Shown here piece after piece: positions 7,449-16,955 of a stretch of 64,000 bases of DNA; the first letter of the stretch is position 1, and each line of letters begins with the position of its first letter. The notes beneath the pieces were generated by a model that ran no database searches, was not told the DNA's origin, and was given only the letters and a program-made list of their open reading frames with translations. Origin of the DNA: Bradyrhizobium sp. Ec3.3 (GTDB taxonomy: Bacteria > Pseudomonadota > Alphaproteobacteria > Rhizobiales > Xanthobacteraceae); contig NZ_KI421479.1 of the NCBI RefSeq assembly GCF_000472925.1, forward strand, positions 123,683 through 187,682, read 5' to 3'. Made by a program: the position numbers and the translations under genes.

Positions 7449-9577
7449 GATGCAAGCTCCATTGCTGCAATCAGCCTCTCCCGCGTGATCGGCAGGTCGC
7501 GCACGCGGATGCCGAGGCAATCGAACACCGCATTGGCAATCGCCGCCGTCACCGGTCCATGCGCGGCTTCGCCGGCGCCGACCGGCGCGATATCGGGCCG
7601 CTCGATGACCTCGACGTCGACGGCGGGCGCCTCGCTGAAGGTCAGGATCGGGTAATCCGTCCAGGACGTGGAGGTGATGCGCGTGCGGTCGAAGCGGACG
7701 CGCTCCTTCAAGACCCAGCTCGTGGCCTGGATCGCACCACCCTCGATCTGGTTGATCACGCCGTCCGGATTGATGGCCTCGCCGACGTCGACGGCGAGCG
7801 TCAGCCGCTTGACGCGAATGTCCTCTTCGCCTTCGATCTCGGCAATCGCCGCGCAATAGGCGCCGGTGCTCTTGTAGCGCGCAAAGCCAAGGCCGTAGCC
7901 GATGCCGGCCTTCTTTTCCAGTTTCCATTTCGCGCGCGCCGCAACAGCGCGGATCACGTCCTTGGCGCGCTCGTCGCGCAGATGGCGCAGCCTGAACTGG
8001 ACGGGGTCTTCACCGAGGATGGACGCGATCTCGTCGAACATGGATTCGATCGCGAACACATTCCCCTGCGCGCCGAGTGTCCGCAGCGCCGAGGTGCGTA
8101 TGGGCATGGTGAGGAGGCGATGGGTTTCGATTGTCCAGGCGGGCAAGTCGTAGAGTGGAACGGAGTTGCGATCGCTGCCACCGCCGTTGGCCACTGGAGG
8201 GTCTGACGAGATGAGGCGCGGGTAGGGCCTTGCGAGCTCTGTTGCGGCGAGCAGGGCAGGCTGCGCCGCGCGTCCCGGCCGCGCCGTATGGCCGTTGCTC
8301 CAGATCGCGTGGCGCCAGCCGACGATCTCGCTATGCGCGTCGAGATCGGCCTCGATCTCGACTGCCATCGCTGCACCGAACGGCGCAAGCGACATTTCAT
8401 CGTGTCGCGACCATTGCACTCGCACAGGACGTCCACCAGCTGCTCGTGCCAGCAGCACGGCGTCGAGCGCAACGTCATCGGCCGCATTGTGGCCGTAACA
8501 GCCGGCGCCTTCCATGTGCTCGACGGTGATGCTCTCGACCGGCAGCTTGAGCACGATCGCAAGGTCGGCGCGTAGCATGTAGACGCCCTGGCTGTGCGTC
8601 CAGACGTGGACGAGATTTCCCTCCCATTGCGCCATCGCGCAGGACGGTGCGATCGAGGCATGCGCGATATAGGGACGGGTGTATTGCCGGCGGATCGTGC
8701 GTGCGACCTGCTTCGGTGCGGCTGCGGTTTTGGTGTCGATGACCCTGGTCTCGACCGGCTGGCCCTTCAGGAACGCAGCCAGATCGTCCTCGTCCGGCAG
8801 CGTCTCGCCCGCCGACCATGTTGCGCCCTTGCGCAAAGCTTTCAACGCAGCCTCGGCGCCGTCCTCGGTTTCGCTGACGACGCCCGCGAAGCTGCCGTCC
8901 CGCACGATGGCGACGAACCCGCCAACCGCGCGCGTTGCCGCTTCATCGAGCGCGACGAGCTTTGCGTCCGACACCTCGGGCCGCAGCACACGGCCATGCA
9001 GCATGTTCGCCAGCGGCGTGTTGTGAATGAAGCGCGGCCGCGCGAACACCTTATCGGGAATGTCGATCCGTTGAATCGATTGCCCGGCAACGCGGCGCGC
9101 GGCGGCCGGCTTCGCGACCGCTTCCGCGGTCGCGCTGCAATCGAGCGAGACCTCGCTGGCGAGCTCCCAGTAGCTGGTCCGGACATTGCCCGGTCCGGAC
9201 ATCGTGCCATCATCGACGTCGAGCGTCGATGCTTCGACGCCGAGCCGCTCCGACGCTGCTGCGAGGAACAGCCGGCGCACCTCGGCGCAGACCTGGCGAA
9301 GCGCGCGGCCCGATTGCTGGATCGAGAGGCTGCCCGAGGTGACGCCTTCGTTCGGGCTAGCAGGCGTTGAGGCACGGATCATCGCGATCCGGCCGATATC
9401 GACATCGAGTTCGTCGGCGGCGATCTGTGCCAGCGCCGTAACGATGCCCTGGCCGATCTCGACCTTGCCCGGCGAGATCGCGACGCGTCCATCGGGCGTG
9501 AATTTCACCCAGGACGACAGCCCTGGATTGGCAGCCAGGCTGGGCGGCAATTGCGGAGCAGGGGGCGAAGTGCTCAT
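7445..9577 (-). CDS. Molybdenum hydroxylase large subunit (xanthine dehydrogenase family, IorB/NicB-like)
   Basis: A 710-residue molybdopterin-cytosine-dinucleotide binding subunit. The N-terminal half opens with GRVAISPGKVEIGQGIVTALAQ, the GQG-type cofactor contact. Near the C-terminus PVGAGEAAHGPVTAAIANAV carries the GxGE catalytic glutamate common to the family. The length and the presence of only a 2Fe-2S partner, with no FAD subunit nearby, point to the two-subunit isoquinoline 1-oxidoreductase/nicotinate dehydrogenase type, which passes electrons to the respiratory chain. It hydroxylates an unidentified, probably aromatic or aldehyde, substrate. The start ATG overlaps the upstream gene by four bases. 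Confidence 0.87.
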   Translation of the reverse strand: MSTSPPAPQLPPSLAANPGLSSWVKFTPDGRVAISPGKVEIGQGIVTALAQIAADELDVDIGRIAMIRASTPASPNEGVTSGSLSIQQSGRALRQVCAEVRRLFLAAASERLGVEASTLDVDDGTMSGPGNVRTSYWELASEVSLDCSATAEAVAKPAAARRVAGQSIQRIDIPDKVFARPRFIHNTPLANMLHGRVLRPEVSDAKLVALDEAATRAVGGFVAIVRDGSFAGVVSETEDGAEAALKALRKGATWSAGETLPDEDDLAAFLKGQPVETRVIDTKTAAAPKQVARTIRRQYTRPYIAHASIAPSCAMAQWEGNLVHVWTHSQGVYMLRADLAIVLKLPVESITVEHMEGAGCYGHNAADDVALDAVLLARAAGGRPVRVQWSRHDEMSLAPFGAAMAVEIEADLDAHSEIVGWRHAIWSNGHTARPGRAAQPALLAATELARPYPRLISSDPPVANGGGSDRNSVPLYDLPAWTIETHRLLTMPIRTSALRTLGAQGNVFAIESMFDEIASILGEDPVQFRLRHLRDERAKDVIRAVAARAKWKLEKKAGIGYGLGFARYKSTGAYCAAIAEIEGEEDIRVKRLTLAVDVGEAINPDGVINQIEGGAIQATSWVLKERVRFDRTRITSTSWTDYPILTFSEAPAVDVEVIERPDIAPVGAGEAAHGPVTAAIANAVFDCLGIRVRDLPITRERLIAAMELAS

Positions 9578-10044
9578 GGCGCGGCCATTTCCGATGCTGC
9601 GCGCAGCACCGCCCGCACCATGCGGTTTTGCGAGCCGCAGCGGCAGAGGTTGCGATCGAGCGCTTCCCTGATTTCCGTCTCGGTCGGTGACGGTCTGCGT
9701 TGCAGCAGCGCCGCTGCGCTGATCAAAATACCCGGCACGCAGTAGCCGCATTGCATCGCCTGTTCGGCGATGAAGGCACGCTGCAGCGGATGCGGATGTT
9801 CGGGCGTGCCGAGACCTTCCACGGTCGTGACTTCCTTGCCGGCCATCGACCACAGCGGCATGTCGCAGGAAGCGAGTGCGTGCCCATCGACCATGACGTA
9901 GCACGCGCCGCATTCATTGGCGCCGCAGCCGAAATGGCTGCCCGTGAGGCCAAGCGTGCCGCGAAGCGCTGCGAGCAGCGTCTGATCGGAAGCGGCGTCG
10001 ATCGCGGTGTCGGAGCCGTTCAGGCGAAATCGGATGGTTGGCAT
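9574..10044 (-). CDS. 2Fe-2S subunit of molybdenum hydroxylase (IorA/NicA-like)
   Basis: A 156-residue two-cluster ferredoxin-type subunit. The plant-type 2Fe-2S ligands are C40, C45, C48 and C60 (GCGANECGACYV then ASC). The second helical-domain cluster uses C99, C102, C134 and C136 (CGYC and CRC). It transfers electrons from the molybdenum centre of the large subunit. It is the first gene of a leftward three-gene operon (small subunit, large subunit, ModA-like protein), each joined by four-base overlaps. Confidence 0.93.
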   Translation of the reverse strand: MPTIRFRLNGSDTAIDAASDQTLLAALRGTLGLTGSHFGCGANECGACYVMVDGHALASCDMPLWSMAGKEVTTVEGLGTPEHPHPLQRAFIAEQAMQCGYCVPGILISAAALLQRRPSPTETEIREALDRNLCRCGSQNRMVRAVLRAASEMAAP

Positions 10045-10059
10045 TGACGGACGACGACC

Positions 10060-11034
10060 TCAGGACCTGTCGAATTTCTTGACGACATCGGCCCATTTGA
10101 CGATATCGCCGCGCAGGAATTTTTCGAACTCGTCTGGCGTCATCGCCATCGGCACGGCACCCTGTTCCTTCCATAGCTTGACGATGTCGGGCCGTTTCAC
10201 CAGTGCCGTCACGGCGGCGTTGAGCTTGTCGATGACCGGTTTCGGCGTGCCCGCCGGCGCCATCAGGCCGAGCCAGATGGTTGCCTCATAGCCGGGGACG
10301 CCGGCTTCGCCTGCGGTCGGAACGTTCGCCAGCACCGCGGAGCGCTGCTTGCCGGTGGTCGCGAGCGCGCGCACCTGGTTCTCCGTCACGTTCGGAGCCA
10401 TCGCCGGGACAGCGTCGATCATCATCTGCACCTGCCCGCCGATCACGCCGCTGCGCGCCTCGCCACTGTTGCGATAGGGGACGTGCACGACGTCGATCCC
10501 GGCCATGGCTTTGAACAGCTCGCCCGCCATGTGATAGGGCGTGCCTTGTCCTGATGACGCGTAGTTCAGCTTGCCCGGCTGCGACTTGGCGAGCGCAATG
10601 AAATCCTGAAGCGACTTCGCCGGGACCGAGGGATGAACGACGATGACGAGATCGGAATAGTTCACCGGCGCGATCGGCGCGAGGTCGCGCATCAGATCGT
10701 ATTTGCGCTGCGCCGGCGTCAGCAGCGATTCGTTCGCGGTCTGGGTGTTGGACATCATCAACAGCGTATAGCCGTCGGCCTGCGACTTCGCGGCCTCCAG
10801 AGTACCGATGACGCCGCCGGCGCCGGTGCGGTTCTCGATCACGAAGGGCTGGCCAAAACTTTCCTGGAGAGCATTGCCGATCAACCGCGCTGCAACATCC
10901 GCGGGCCCTCCGGCGCCGAAGGGCACGATGATCCGGACCGCATGCGCGGGATAATCCTGCCCGAAACAGCGCGGCACGGAGAATAGGGTGAGCAGCCCGG
11001 CGGCCAATGCCAGCGCGAATCTTGGGCTTGTCAT
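10060..11034 (-). CDS. Bug-type tripartite tricarboxylate transporter substrate-binding protein
   Basis: A 324-residue member of the Bug/TctC receptor family. A signal peptide spans about residues 1-25 (ALALAAGLLTLFSVPRCFG, cleaved before QDYP). The family pattern P-F-G-A-G-G-P-A-D begins the mature domain, where backbone amides hold a carboxylate, and GGVIGTLEAAKS and YASSGQGTPYHMAGELFK follow. No TctA/TctB lies beside it, as is common for Bug proteins that share a remote permease or act as sensors. It precedes and may be co-transcribed with the molybdenum hydroxylase genes. Confidence 0.9.
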   Translation of the reverse strand: MTSPRFALALAAGLLTLFSVPRCFGQDYPAHAVRIIVPFGAGGPADVAARLIGNALQESFGQPFVIENRTGAGGVIGTLEAAKSQADGYTLLMMSNTQTANESLLTPAQRKYDLMRDLAPIAPVNYSDLVIVVHPSVPAKSLQDFIALAKSQPGKLNYASSGQGTPYHMAGELFKAMAGIDVVHVPYRNSGEARSGVIGGQVQMMIDAVPAMAPNVTENQVRALATTGKQRSAVLANVPTAGEAGVPGYEATIWLGLMAPAGTPKPVIDKLNAAVTALVKRPDIVKLWKEQGAVPMAMTPDEFEKFLRGDIVKWADVVKKFDRS

Positions 11035-11259
11035 GGGCGGCTCCCTGATGTCGTTCTTGTTGGCGCGCACTGTAGCGACAGGCCAAGCAGCCTGTCGACG
11101 CCTCACAAAGTCGACCCAGCCAGGAATCTTGACCAGGAATATTGTGCGGTTTCCGGGGTGGCCGCATCCGGAACAGGCCGGGTCGGCCCCGCTATTTGCA
11201 TGGGCAATCCCGGATAAATGCGCTCGGCTGGCCGGTGCTTTGATGTTACGAAGTTGGCC

Positions 11260-13350
11260 ATGAACCAGCACGCCAAGATCGCGATCCGTCACTCCACCTG
11301 TCCGCACGACTGCCCGTCGGCCTGTGCGCTCGACGTCGAGGTCATCGAAGGCCGGAGCATCGGTCGCGTCCGCGGCTCGAAACAGCAGACCTATACGGCG
11401 GGCGTCGTCTGCGCCAAGGTCGCGCGCTATGCCGAGCGCATTCATCACCCCGAGCGGCTGATGTATCCGATGCGCCGCACCGGGCCGAAAGGCTCGGGCC
11501 AGTTTGCGCGGATCTCCTGGGACGTGGCCCTGGACGAGATCGGGCATCGCTTCAACGCGGTCGAGCGCGAATTCGGCGCCGAGGCGGTCTGGCCCTATTA
11601 CTACGCCGGCACCATGGGACTGGTGATGCGCGACGGCCTCAACCGCCTCACGCACGTAAAGAAATACTCGCGCTTCTATTCGACGATCTGCGCCAACGTC
11701 GCGCGCGTCGGCTTTGCCGTGGGCGCCGGCAAGATCGCCGGCGTCGATCCGCGCGAGATGGGTGTCTCCGACCTCGTGGTGATCTGGGGCACCAACCCGG
11801 TCAACACCCAGGTCAATGTGATGACGCACGCCTCCCGCGCCCGCAAGGAGCGCGGCGCGAGGATCGCGGCCGTCGACATCTACGACAACGACACCATGAA
11901 GCAGGCTGACATCAAGATCATCCTGCGCCCCGGCACCGATGGCGCGTTCGCCTGCGGGGTCATGCATGTCCTGTTCCGCGATGGCTATGCCGACCGCGCC
12001 TATATGGACAAGTACACCGATTGTCCCGGTGAGCTCGAAACGCATCTGAAGACGCGCACGCCGGAATGGGCGTCCGCGATCTGCGGCGTGCCGGTCGCCG
12101 AAATCGAGGCCTTTGCGAAGGCGGTCGGCGAGACGAAGCGGACGTTCTTCCGCCTCGGCTATGGCTTCAGCCGAAGCCGCAACGGTGCGGCCCAGATGCA
12201 TGCCGCGGCCTGCATTCCCGGGGTGACCGGCGCCTGGCAATATGAAGGTGGCGGTGCCTTCTTCAACAATTACGCGCTGTGGCACTTCGACGAATCCATC
12301 ATCGAAGGCTACGACGCGATCGATCGCGAAACGCGCGCGCTCGACCAGTCCCAGATCGGCCGCATCCTGACCGGTGATGCCGAAGCACTACAGGGCAAGG
12401 GGCCGGTCAAGGCGATGCTGATCCAGAACACCAACCCGGTGACCGTCGCGCCGGAGCAGGTGCTGGTGCGCCAGGGCATTGCGCGCGAGGACCTGTTCGT
12501 GGCGGTACATGAGCAGTTCATGACCGAGACGGCGCAGATGGCCGACATCGTGCTGCCGGCGACCATGTTCATGGAGCACGACGACCTCTATTACGGCGGC
12601 GGCCATCAGCACATCTCGGTCGGCCCCAAGCTGATCGACCCGCCCGGCGAGTGCCGCTCCAACCACGAGGTGCTCCAGGCATTGGCGCCTCGTCTCGATG
12701 CCAAGCACCGGGGTTTCGAGATGTCGCCGCGCGAACTGATTGATGCGACGCTGAAGCTGAGCGGCCACGGCGATATCGAGGCGCTCGAGGCGGATATCTG
12801 GCGCGATCTCCAGCCGGATTTCCGCACCTCGCACTTCCTCGACGGTTTTGCGCATGCCGACAGGAAATTCCATTTCAAGGCCGACTGGGCGCATCCGCCG
12901 TTCGGCCTGAAGATGGGCGATTTCGACAAGATGCCATCGCTGCCGGATCATTGGGCCGTGATCGAAGAGGCCGACCAGGACCATCCGTTCCGGCTTGCGA
13001 CGAGCCCCTCGCGCAGCTTCCTCAACACGACCTTCAACGAGACGCCGTCCTCGCAGGCCCGCGAGGGCAAGCCGAGCGTGATGGTCCATCCCCTGGATGC
13101 CGCCTCGCTCGACATCGCCGAGGGCGATGCCGTGACGCTCGGCAACACCCGCGGCGAGACGACGCTCATTGCGACGCTGTTCGACGGTGTGCAGCGCGGC
13201 GTACTGATCGCGGAATCCGTCCATCCGAACAAGCACCACATCGGCGGTCGCGGCATCAACGTGCTGACCGGTGCGGACACGATCGCGCCGATCGGCGGCG
13301 CGCCGTTCCACGACAACAAGGTCTGGTTGCGGAAGGCCGCCGCGGCCTGA
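11260..13350 (+). CDS. Molybdopterin (bis-MGD) oxidoreductase with 4Fe-4S site
   Basis: A 696-residue DMSO-reductase/formate-dehydrogenase superfamily enzyme. The N-terminal cluster ligands are C14, C18, C22 and C51 (CPHDCPSAC, then GVVC). The following domains bind two molybdopterin guanine dinucleotides: WGTNPVNTQ, LIQNTNPVTVAPEQ, and a C-terminal MopD-like barrel with TSPSRSFLNTTF. There is no Tat signal, so it is probably cytoplasmic. It belongs to the group annotated only as molybdopterin-dependent oxidoreductase; the reaction is unknown. It diverges from the Bug receptor over a 225-base promoter region holding a TTCCGG/CCGGAA repeat. Confidence 0.88.
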   Translation: MNQHAKIAIRHSTCPHDCPSACALDVEVIEGRSIGRVRGSKQQTYTAGVVCAKVARYAERIHHPERLMYPMRRTGPKGSGQFARISWDVALDEIGHRFNAVEREFGAEAVWPYYYAGTMGLVMRDGLNRLTHVKKYSRFYSTICANVARVGFAVGAGKIAGVDPREMGVSDLVVIWGTNPVNTQVNVMTHASRARKERGARIAAVDIYDNDTMKQADIKIILRPGTDGAFACGVMHVLFRDGYADRAYMDKYTDCPGELETHLKTRTPEWASAICGVPVAEIEAFAKAVGETKRTFFRLGYGFSRSRNGAAQMHAAACIPGVTGAWQYEGGGAFFNNYALWHFDESIIEGYDAIDRETRALDQSQIGRILTGDAEALQGKGPVKAMLIQNTNPVTVAPEQVLVRQGIAREDLFVAVHEQFMTETAQMADIVLPATMFMEHDDLYYGGGHQHISVGPKLIDPPGECRSNHEVLQALAPRLDAKHRGFEMSPRELIDATLKLSGHGDIEALEADIWRDLQPDFRTSHFLDGFAHADRKFHFKADWAHPPFGLKMGDFDKMPSLPDHWAVIEEADQDHPFRLATSPSRSFLNTTFNETPSSQAREGKPSVMVHPLDAASLDIAEGDAVTLGNTRGETTLIATLFDGVQRGVLIAESVHPNKHHIGGRGINVLTGADTIAPIGGAPFHDNKVWLRKAAAA

Positions 13351-13501
13351 GGCACGCACTGCTTTCGCCGTCCTGCTTAGGTCGCGATGCAAAGTTGTGT
13401 CGAGTCGCTAAAGCGGCGCGATGTCGCGGATTTGCGCTTGCGCCCGTAGCTTCACATGTCGCAAATGTCTCCCGAACGAGAGCAAACAAAGCGAGCAAGC
13501 C

Positions 13502-14284
13502 ATGACCGGTACGAGCAGCGTCATCACCGAGAAGCGCGGGCAGGCGTTCTGGATCACCATCAACCGTCCGGAGAAGCGAAATGCGCTCAATGGCGAGGTG
13601 ATCGCCGGCATCGCCAAGGGCTATCGCGATGCGCATGACGACAAGGACGTCCGCGTCATCGTGCTCACGGGGGCGGGCGACAAGGCATTCTGTGCCGGCG
13701 CCGACTTGCAGAATTCCGGCGCCGCCTTCGCGATGGACTTTTCCAGGCCTAACGTCGACTACGCCGATCTGTTGCGGCTGTCGCAAGATGCAACGAAACC
13801 CGCGATCGCGCGAGTCAGTGGCGTCTGCATGGCTGGCGGCATGGGCCTGTTGTGCATGACCGACATGGCGGTCGCCGCCGATCACGTCATTTTCGGCCTG
13901 CCCGAGGTGAAGGTCGGTGTGTTTCCGATGCAGGTGCTGAGCCTGTTGCAGAACATCGCGCCGCCGCGACTTGTCAACGAATGGGCGCTGACGGGCGAGC
14001 CGTTCGACGCGAAAGCTGCGCAGGCAGCGGGGCTGCTCAACTACGTGGTGCCGGCAGCCGAGCTGGACGCCAAGGTCGACTGGTTGATCGGTCGTATCGT
14101 CGACAAGTCGCCGACCGCGATCCGGCGCGGCAAATACGCTATGCGCGCCATCGCTTCGATGTCGTTCGACGAGAGCATCGCCTACACCGAAAGCCAGATC
14201 GCGCTGCTCGCGATGACCGAGGACGCCAAGGAGGGACTGAAGGCGTTCAGCGAAAAACGCAAGCCATCCTGGACAGGGAAATAA
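13502..14284 (+). CDS. Enoyl-CoA hydratase/isomerase family protein
   Basis: A 260-residue crotonase-fold protein. Oxyanion-hole segments are visible as AFCAGADL (about residues 62-69) and VSGVCMAGGMGL (about 103-114). The catalytic-glutamate position falls around GLPEVKVGVFP. Substrate unknown. The gene ends KPSWTGK, like its paralogue at 55404, so its 3' end looks intact. The integrase of the mobile element begins 54 bases downstream in the opposite direction, making this the last host gene on the left. Confidence 0.87.
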   Translation: MTGTSSVITEKRGQAFWITINRPEKRNALNGEVIAGIAKGYRDAHDDKDVRVIVLTGAGDKAFCAGADLQNSGAAFAMDFSRPNVDYADLLRLSQDATKPAIARVSGVCMAGGMGLLCMTDMAVAADHVIFGLPEVKVGVFPMQVLSLLQNIAPPRLVNEWALTGEPFDAKAAQAAGLLNYVVPAAELDAKVDWLIGRIVDKSPTAIRRGKYAMRAIASMSFDESIAYTESQIALLAMTEDAKEGLKAFSEKRKPSWTGK

Positions 14285-14338
14285 CTATCTTAAATCGGCG
14301 GTCCGAGTCTTGGAGGCCCCCAATAGCCCACGATGCTG

Positions 14339-15625
14339 TTATTCAGACGAGCGGTTAGTGGCGATTCCGATAAGGGCTGCTCGTGCTCGCTCTTCGTGGC
14401 GCTTCTTGGAGCCCGCGATCAGCTGTTTGCGCGTGCGTTTGGCATAGGTTGGCAGTTGGCGTGCCGATCGATGACGACCCGCTGCGCGTAACTCGGCATC
14501 AGTGAGATCACTGTCTGCACCTTCAGTAAATCCACCGTGACGGAATGAGGTACAAGAAAGTTCACTCCGAAGCTCAGCTGCCGCGACGATTCTTTTTACG
14601 ACACGGCGCAAATAACGCAGGTCCCTGCGTTCCGTGATCCAAGGGAGCTGTGTAGGCGATCTGCGATGTTCGTGGTCGCGCCGAAAGACCAGCCCCGAGA
14701 CCACGGTTTCCTTGATGGCGTCGAGCTCCGCCATCAGTTCGGGGAAGAGAGGCTCGCCCATTTCGTCGAATAGTGGCCACCAGGCTTCCTCGCCGTTTTT
14801 CGGATGCACGATCTTCACACTGTTCGGCCGCTCTTTTGGCCGATAGTGCGAGATTTCGAAAGCTCCAAAGACGTGTTCTTCGCGCTGCAACCACTCCCAT
14901 GTCAACAGCGCGGCAGTTCCGACTGAGCGGTAACCGAGTTTCGTCGCCGTTGCCCTGAACGCGACGAGTTCGTCCCAAGTCGCCGTAGGCGTCTGGCGGA
15001 CGAGCTGGCCAGGCGCACGGGTCTTTAGGCCCATCCGCGAAAATGGATTTATCGCGGGCACTTTCGTTTCTTGGGCACGCTGCCCAACAAACCATGCGCG
15101 CCTGCAAGAGACCATGGCCGCATTTGCATAGCGGCGACGCTCGCGCTTGACGACGTTCCCATATGCGTCCCTCTCTTCTACGACAAGCAGTTTCGCGTAG
15201 ATCGCGTCGACGAAGCCTTTCGTAAAATCAGAGAGCTGCTTCGAGCCCGCGCGGCTACCATCCTTCAGCGTGTGGTTGGAAAAGAGTGCGAGGCCTTGCT
15301 TGTAAAGACGCTGTGTTTTTTCGTCTATTTCTCTCCATTTCTGATGAGCTTGGAAGATGCTGACCAGCCAATCGAAGCTGCCGGACGCAGGAGAAGGCGG
15401 AATCATATCGGTCAACCCTCGTGAACGCCAACTGTCGAAGGCGGGAAGGAGAAGATTCTCAACCCGTTCAACGGCAGCGGCATATTGTTCCCCTAACGCT
15501 TCAGCCTTGACGTTGCAGCCCTGCTGGCGGGCCCAGGTCGGCGGTTCAAAGAAGTACGCCCATCGATCGCTCTTCAATAGCTTTCGTCGGCAGTAGCGCG
15601 GAAGTTTTGGCTGGGGTGGCTTCAT
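14339..15625 (-). CDS. Tyrosine-type site-specific integrase
   Basis: A 428-residue phage-type integrase. In the C-terminal catalytic domain the box II segment has an Arg in SFRHGG (about residue 362), the next conserved His/Arg is in AGRHRSARQ (about 384), and the nucleophile Tyr is in LPTYAKRT (about 393). The N-terminal half has a core-binding helical domain. It integrates and excises the element. The ATG overlaps the stop of the helper gene by four bases (ATGA), so the two are coupled. Its 3' end faces the left junction. Confidence 0.9.
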   Translation of the reverse strand: MKPPQPKLPRYCRRKLLKSDRWAYFFEPPTWARQQGCNVKAEALGEQYAAAVERVENLLLPAFDSWRSRGLTDMIPPSPASGSFDWLVSIFQAHQKWREIDEKTQRLYKQGLALFSNHTLKDGSRAGSKQLSDFTKGFVDAIYAKLLVVEERDAYGNVVKRERRRYANAAMVSCRRAWFVGQRAQETKVPAINPFSRMGLKTRAPGQLVRQTPTATWDELVAFRATATKLGYRSVGTAALLTWEWLQREEHVFGAFEISHYRPKERPNSVKIVHPKNGEEAWWPLFDEMGEPLFPELMAELDAIKETVVSGLVFRRDHEHRRSPTQLPWITERRDLRYLRRVVKRIVAAAELRSELSCTSFRHGGFTEGADSDLTDAELRAAGRHRSARQLPTYAKRTRKQLIAGSKKRHEERARAALIGIATNRSSE

Positions 15626-15900
15626 ACGAGAGAAGCCAAATCTTGAGATCTAACTGGACCCATTGTCCTCGCCGGTGTCGCGAAGTTTTCATCGATAGCA
15701 GCCTTGGACCAAATTGGCTGTCGCGCGCGCCCAATTCCGCGATAGCCAATGGGAGGTGGGGCCTCGCCGCAACCAACGGCGCGTGCGAGTTCAGCTGTAT
15801 CGCGATAATCGAGATAGGCAGCGGCCATGTCGGCGCGCATGAGTGCAGGCCATGTGCCGATGGGCGGATAACGGGCAGGAAGGGCAGGGCGAAGTGCCAT
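15622..15900 (-). CDS. Small DNA-binding protein, probable excisionase/AlpA-like partner of integrase
   Basis: A 92-residue protein immediately upstream of, and overlapping, the integrase. Residues about 19-75 (LMRADMAAAYLDYRD, then IGRARQPIWSKAAIDENFA) look like the short winged-helix domain of AlpA/MerR-like excisionases, whose Trp-containing tail closes the fold. Proteins of this shape commonly precede rhizobial tyrosine integrases and bias the reaction towards excision. Function is inferred from context and fold pattern. Confidence 0.6.
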   Translation of the reverse strand: MALRPALPARYPPIGTWPALMRADMAAAYLDYRDTAELARAVGCGEAPPPIGYRGIGRARQPIWSKAAIDENFATPARTMGPVRSQDLASLV

Positions 15901-16870
15901 GAGCGCGGGTCAATGATCTAGATGTCTGGGCTGGGCCATCAAATCCTTAAGTCTATTGAGAGGCTTCTGGCCGGTGGAAGGCCCAGATGGTAACGATTTG
16001 GATGGTTCAGCTTACCCTCAAACATCTTGCCTCTTGCGCGCATACTTTCACGCCCCCCGTGTCACCAGCACCTCGATATTGAAGGCCAAGGCGCCACAGA
16101 AAAAGGAGAGCAGAGAGCTCGTGTGGCAATCGGCGGGCATGGCGTGCAAATAGGACGAACGATATAGCCTAACTGAAACGATCACGATCGCACGCGATAT
16201 AGTCGGCGCTGACGGGTTCAACAGAATAGTGGCCGCAAGGCGCCGACAACCTCTCGCGTCGCATCTTGTAGTGGCAGGATCGCCGTATCTGCGCCGACAC
16301 GAGCACAGTAGTCTAGGACGCGTGTCTCACGGATCGCTAGCTGCGCTACCAAAATGGCTGCGCTTGCGGACCAAGCTCACGCTCGCATAGAACGCCGATG
16401 GGAGTTGTACGGATTAGCAAATACGAAGTTCGATCTGGCGATGGGAGCGCAATTGCGGAATGCGTAGCGACACCGATCGGTAAACCAAGCGCTTCGGCTT
16501 CCGCGGAGTAATGAGTGGTGCATGCAAGACGACGGATGCCAAATTTTGGTGCTAAAGCGCCTATCCTTGCCCTCTGACAGAGAGTCAGCTGATTCTGCTG
16601 GACTATCAGTATTCGATCCGACAAACTTATTGATCAACCTGCATTACAGGGCGCAACACGTCTTCTCTTTGTAGGAATGATGCGCATCGTAGGTACAGCA
16701 GTGTAGTCCGGCTTCTCGTGGGCTCGGCTGGAGTTCTAGGACATTCGCGATGTTGCGATTGGGATGTCGCCGCCAGAACGTAATCGCCGCCGTTGAGACA
16801 TTGATCTGCGTCATCGCGCGTGCGGCGTTTGCCGCAACGGGCTCTCGTGAACCGAGCCGCTCTGCGTCTC
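15901..16870. other. 970-base stretch without a convincing gene; possible decayed ABC receptor fragment
   Basis: No intact gene is seen between the integrase helper and the intron. The reverse frame 16346-16624 reads QRARIGALAPKFGI, which resembles an internal piece of the ABC substrate-binding family (PF04392), and related residues continue in another frame. It may therefore be a frameshifted remnant. This is weak. GC is lower and stop codons are frequent, as expected for decayed or non-coding element DNA. Confidence 0.3.
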
Positions 16871-16955
16871 GTAGGGTACGCGTGGAACACCTCCGCGGAG
16901 GATGTCCCTACGCCTCCCCCCAAACCGTGCGGGCACCTTTGCGATGCACACGGCT
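16871..16955 (-). ncRNA. Group II intron domains V and VI
   Basis: Domain V is the 34-base hairpin 16922-16955. It starts with the AGC catalytic triad, has the AGCCGTG/CACGGTT basal stem, an internal bulge and a GCAA-type loop. Domain VI (16871-16911) pairs GTAGGG with CCCTAC around a purine-rich internal loop that would hold the branch-point adenosine. These are the ribozyme core elements and mark the 3' end. Confidence 0.75.

Noticed and set aside
11035..12285. Upstream extension of the Bug receptor frame
   Set aside because: It overlaps the molybdenum oxidoreductase on the other strand; the receptor clearly begins with its signal peptide at 11034.
14285..14338. tRNA gene or attachment core beside the integrase
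   Set aside because: No cloverleaf can be drawn and no repeat of this stretch was found near 46985-47060.
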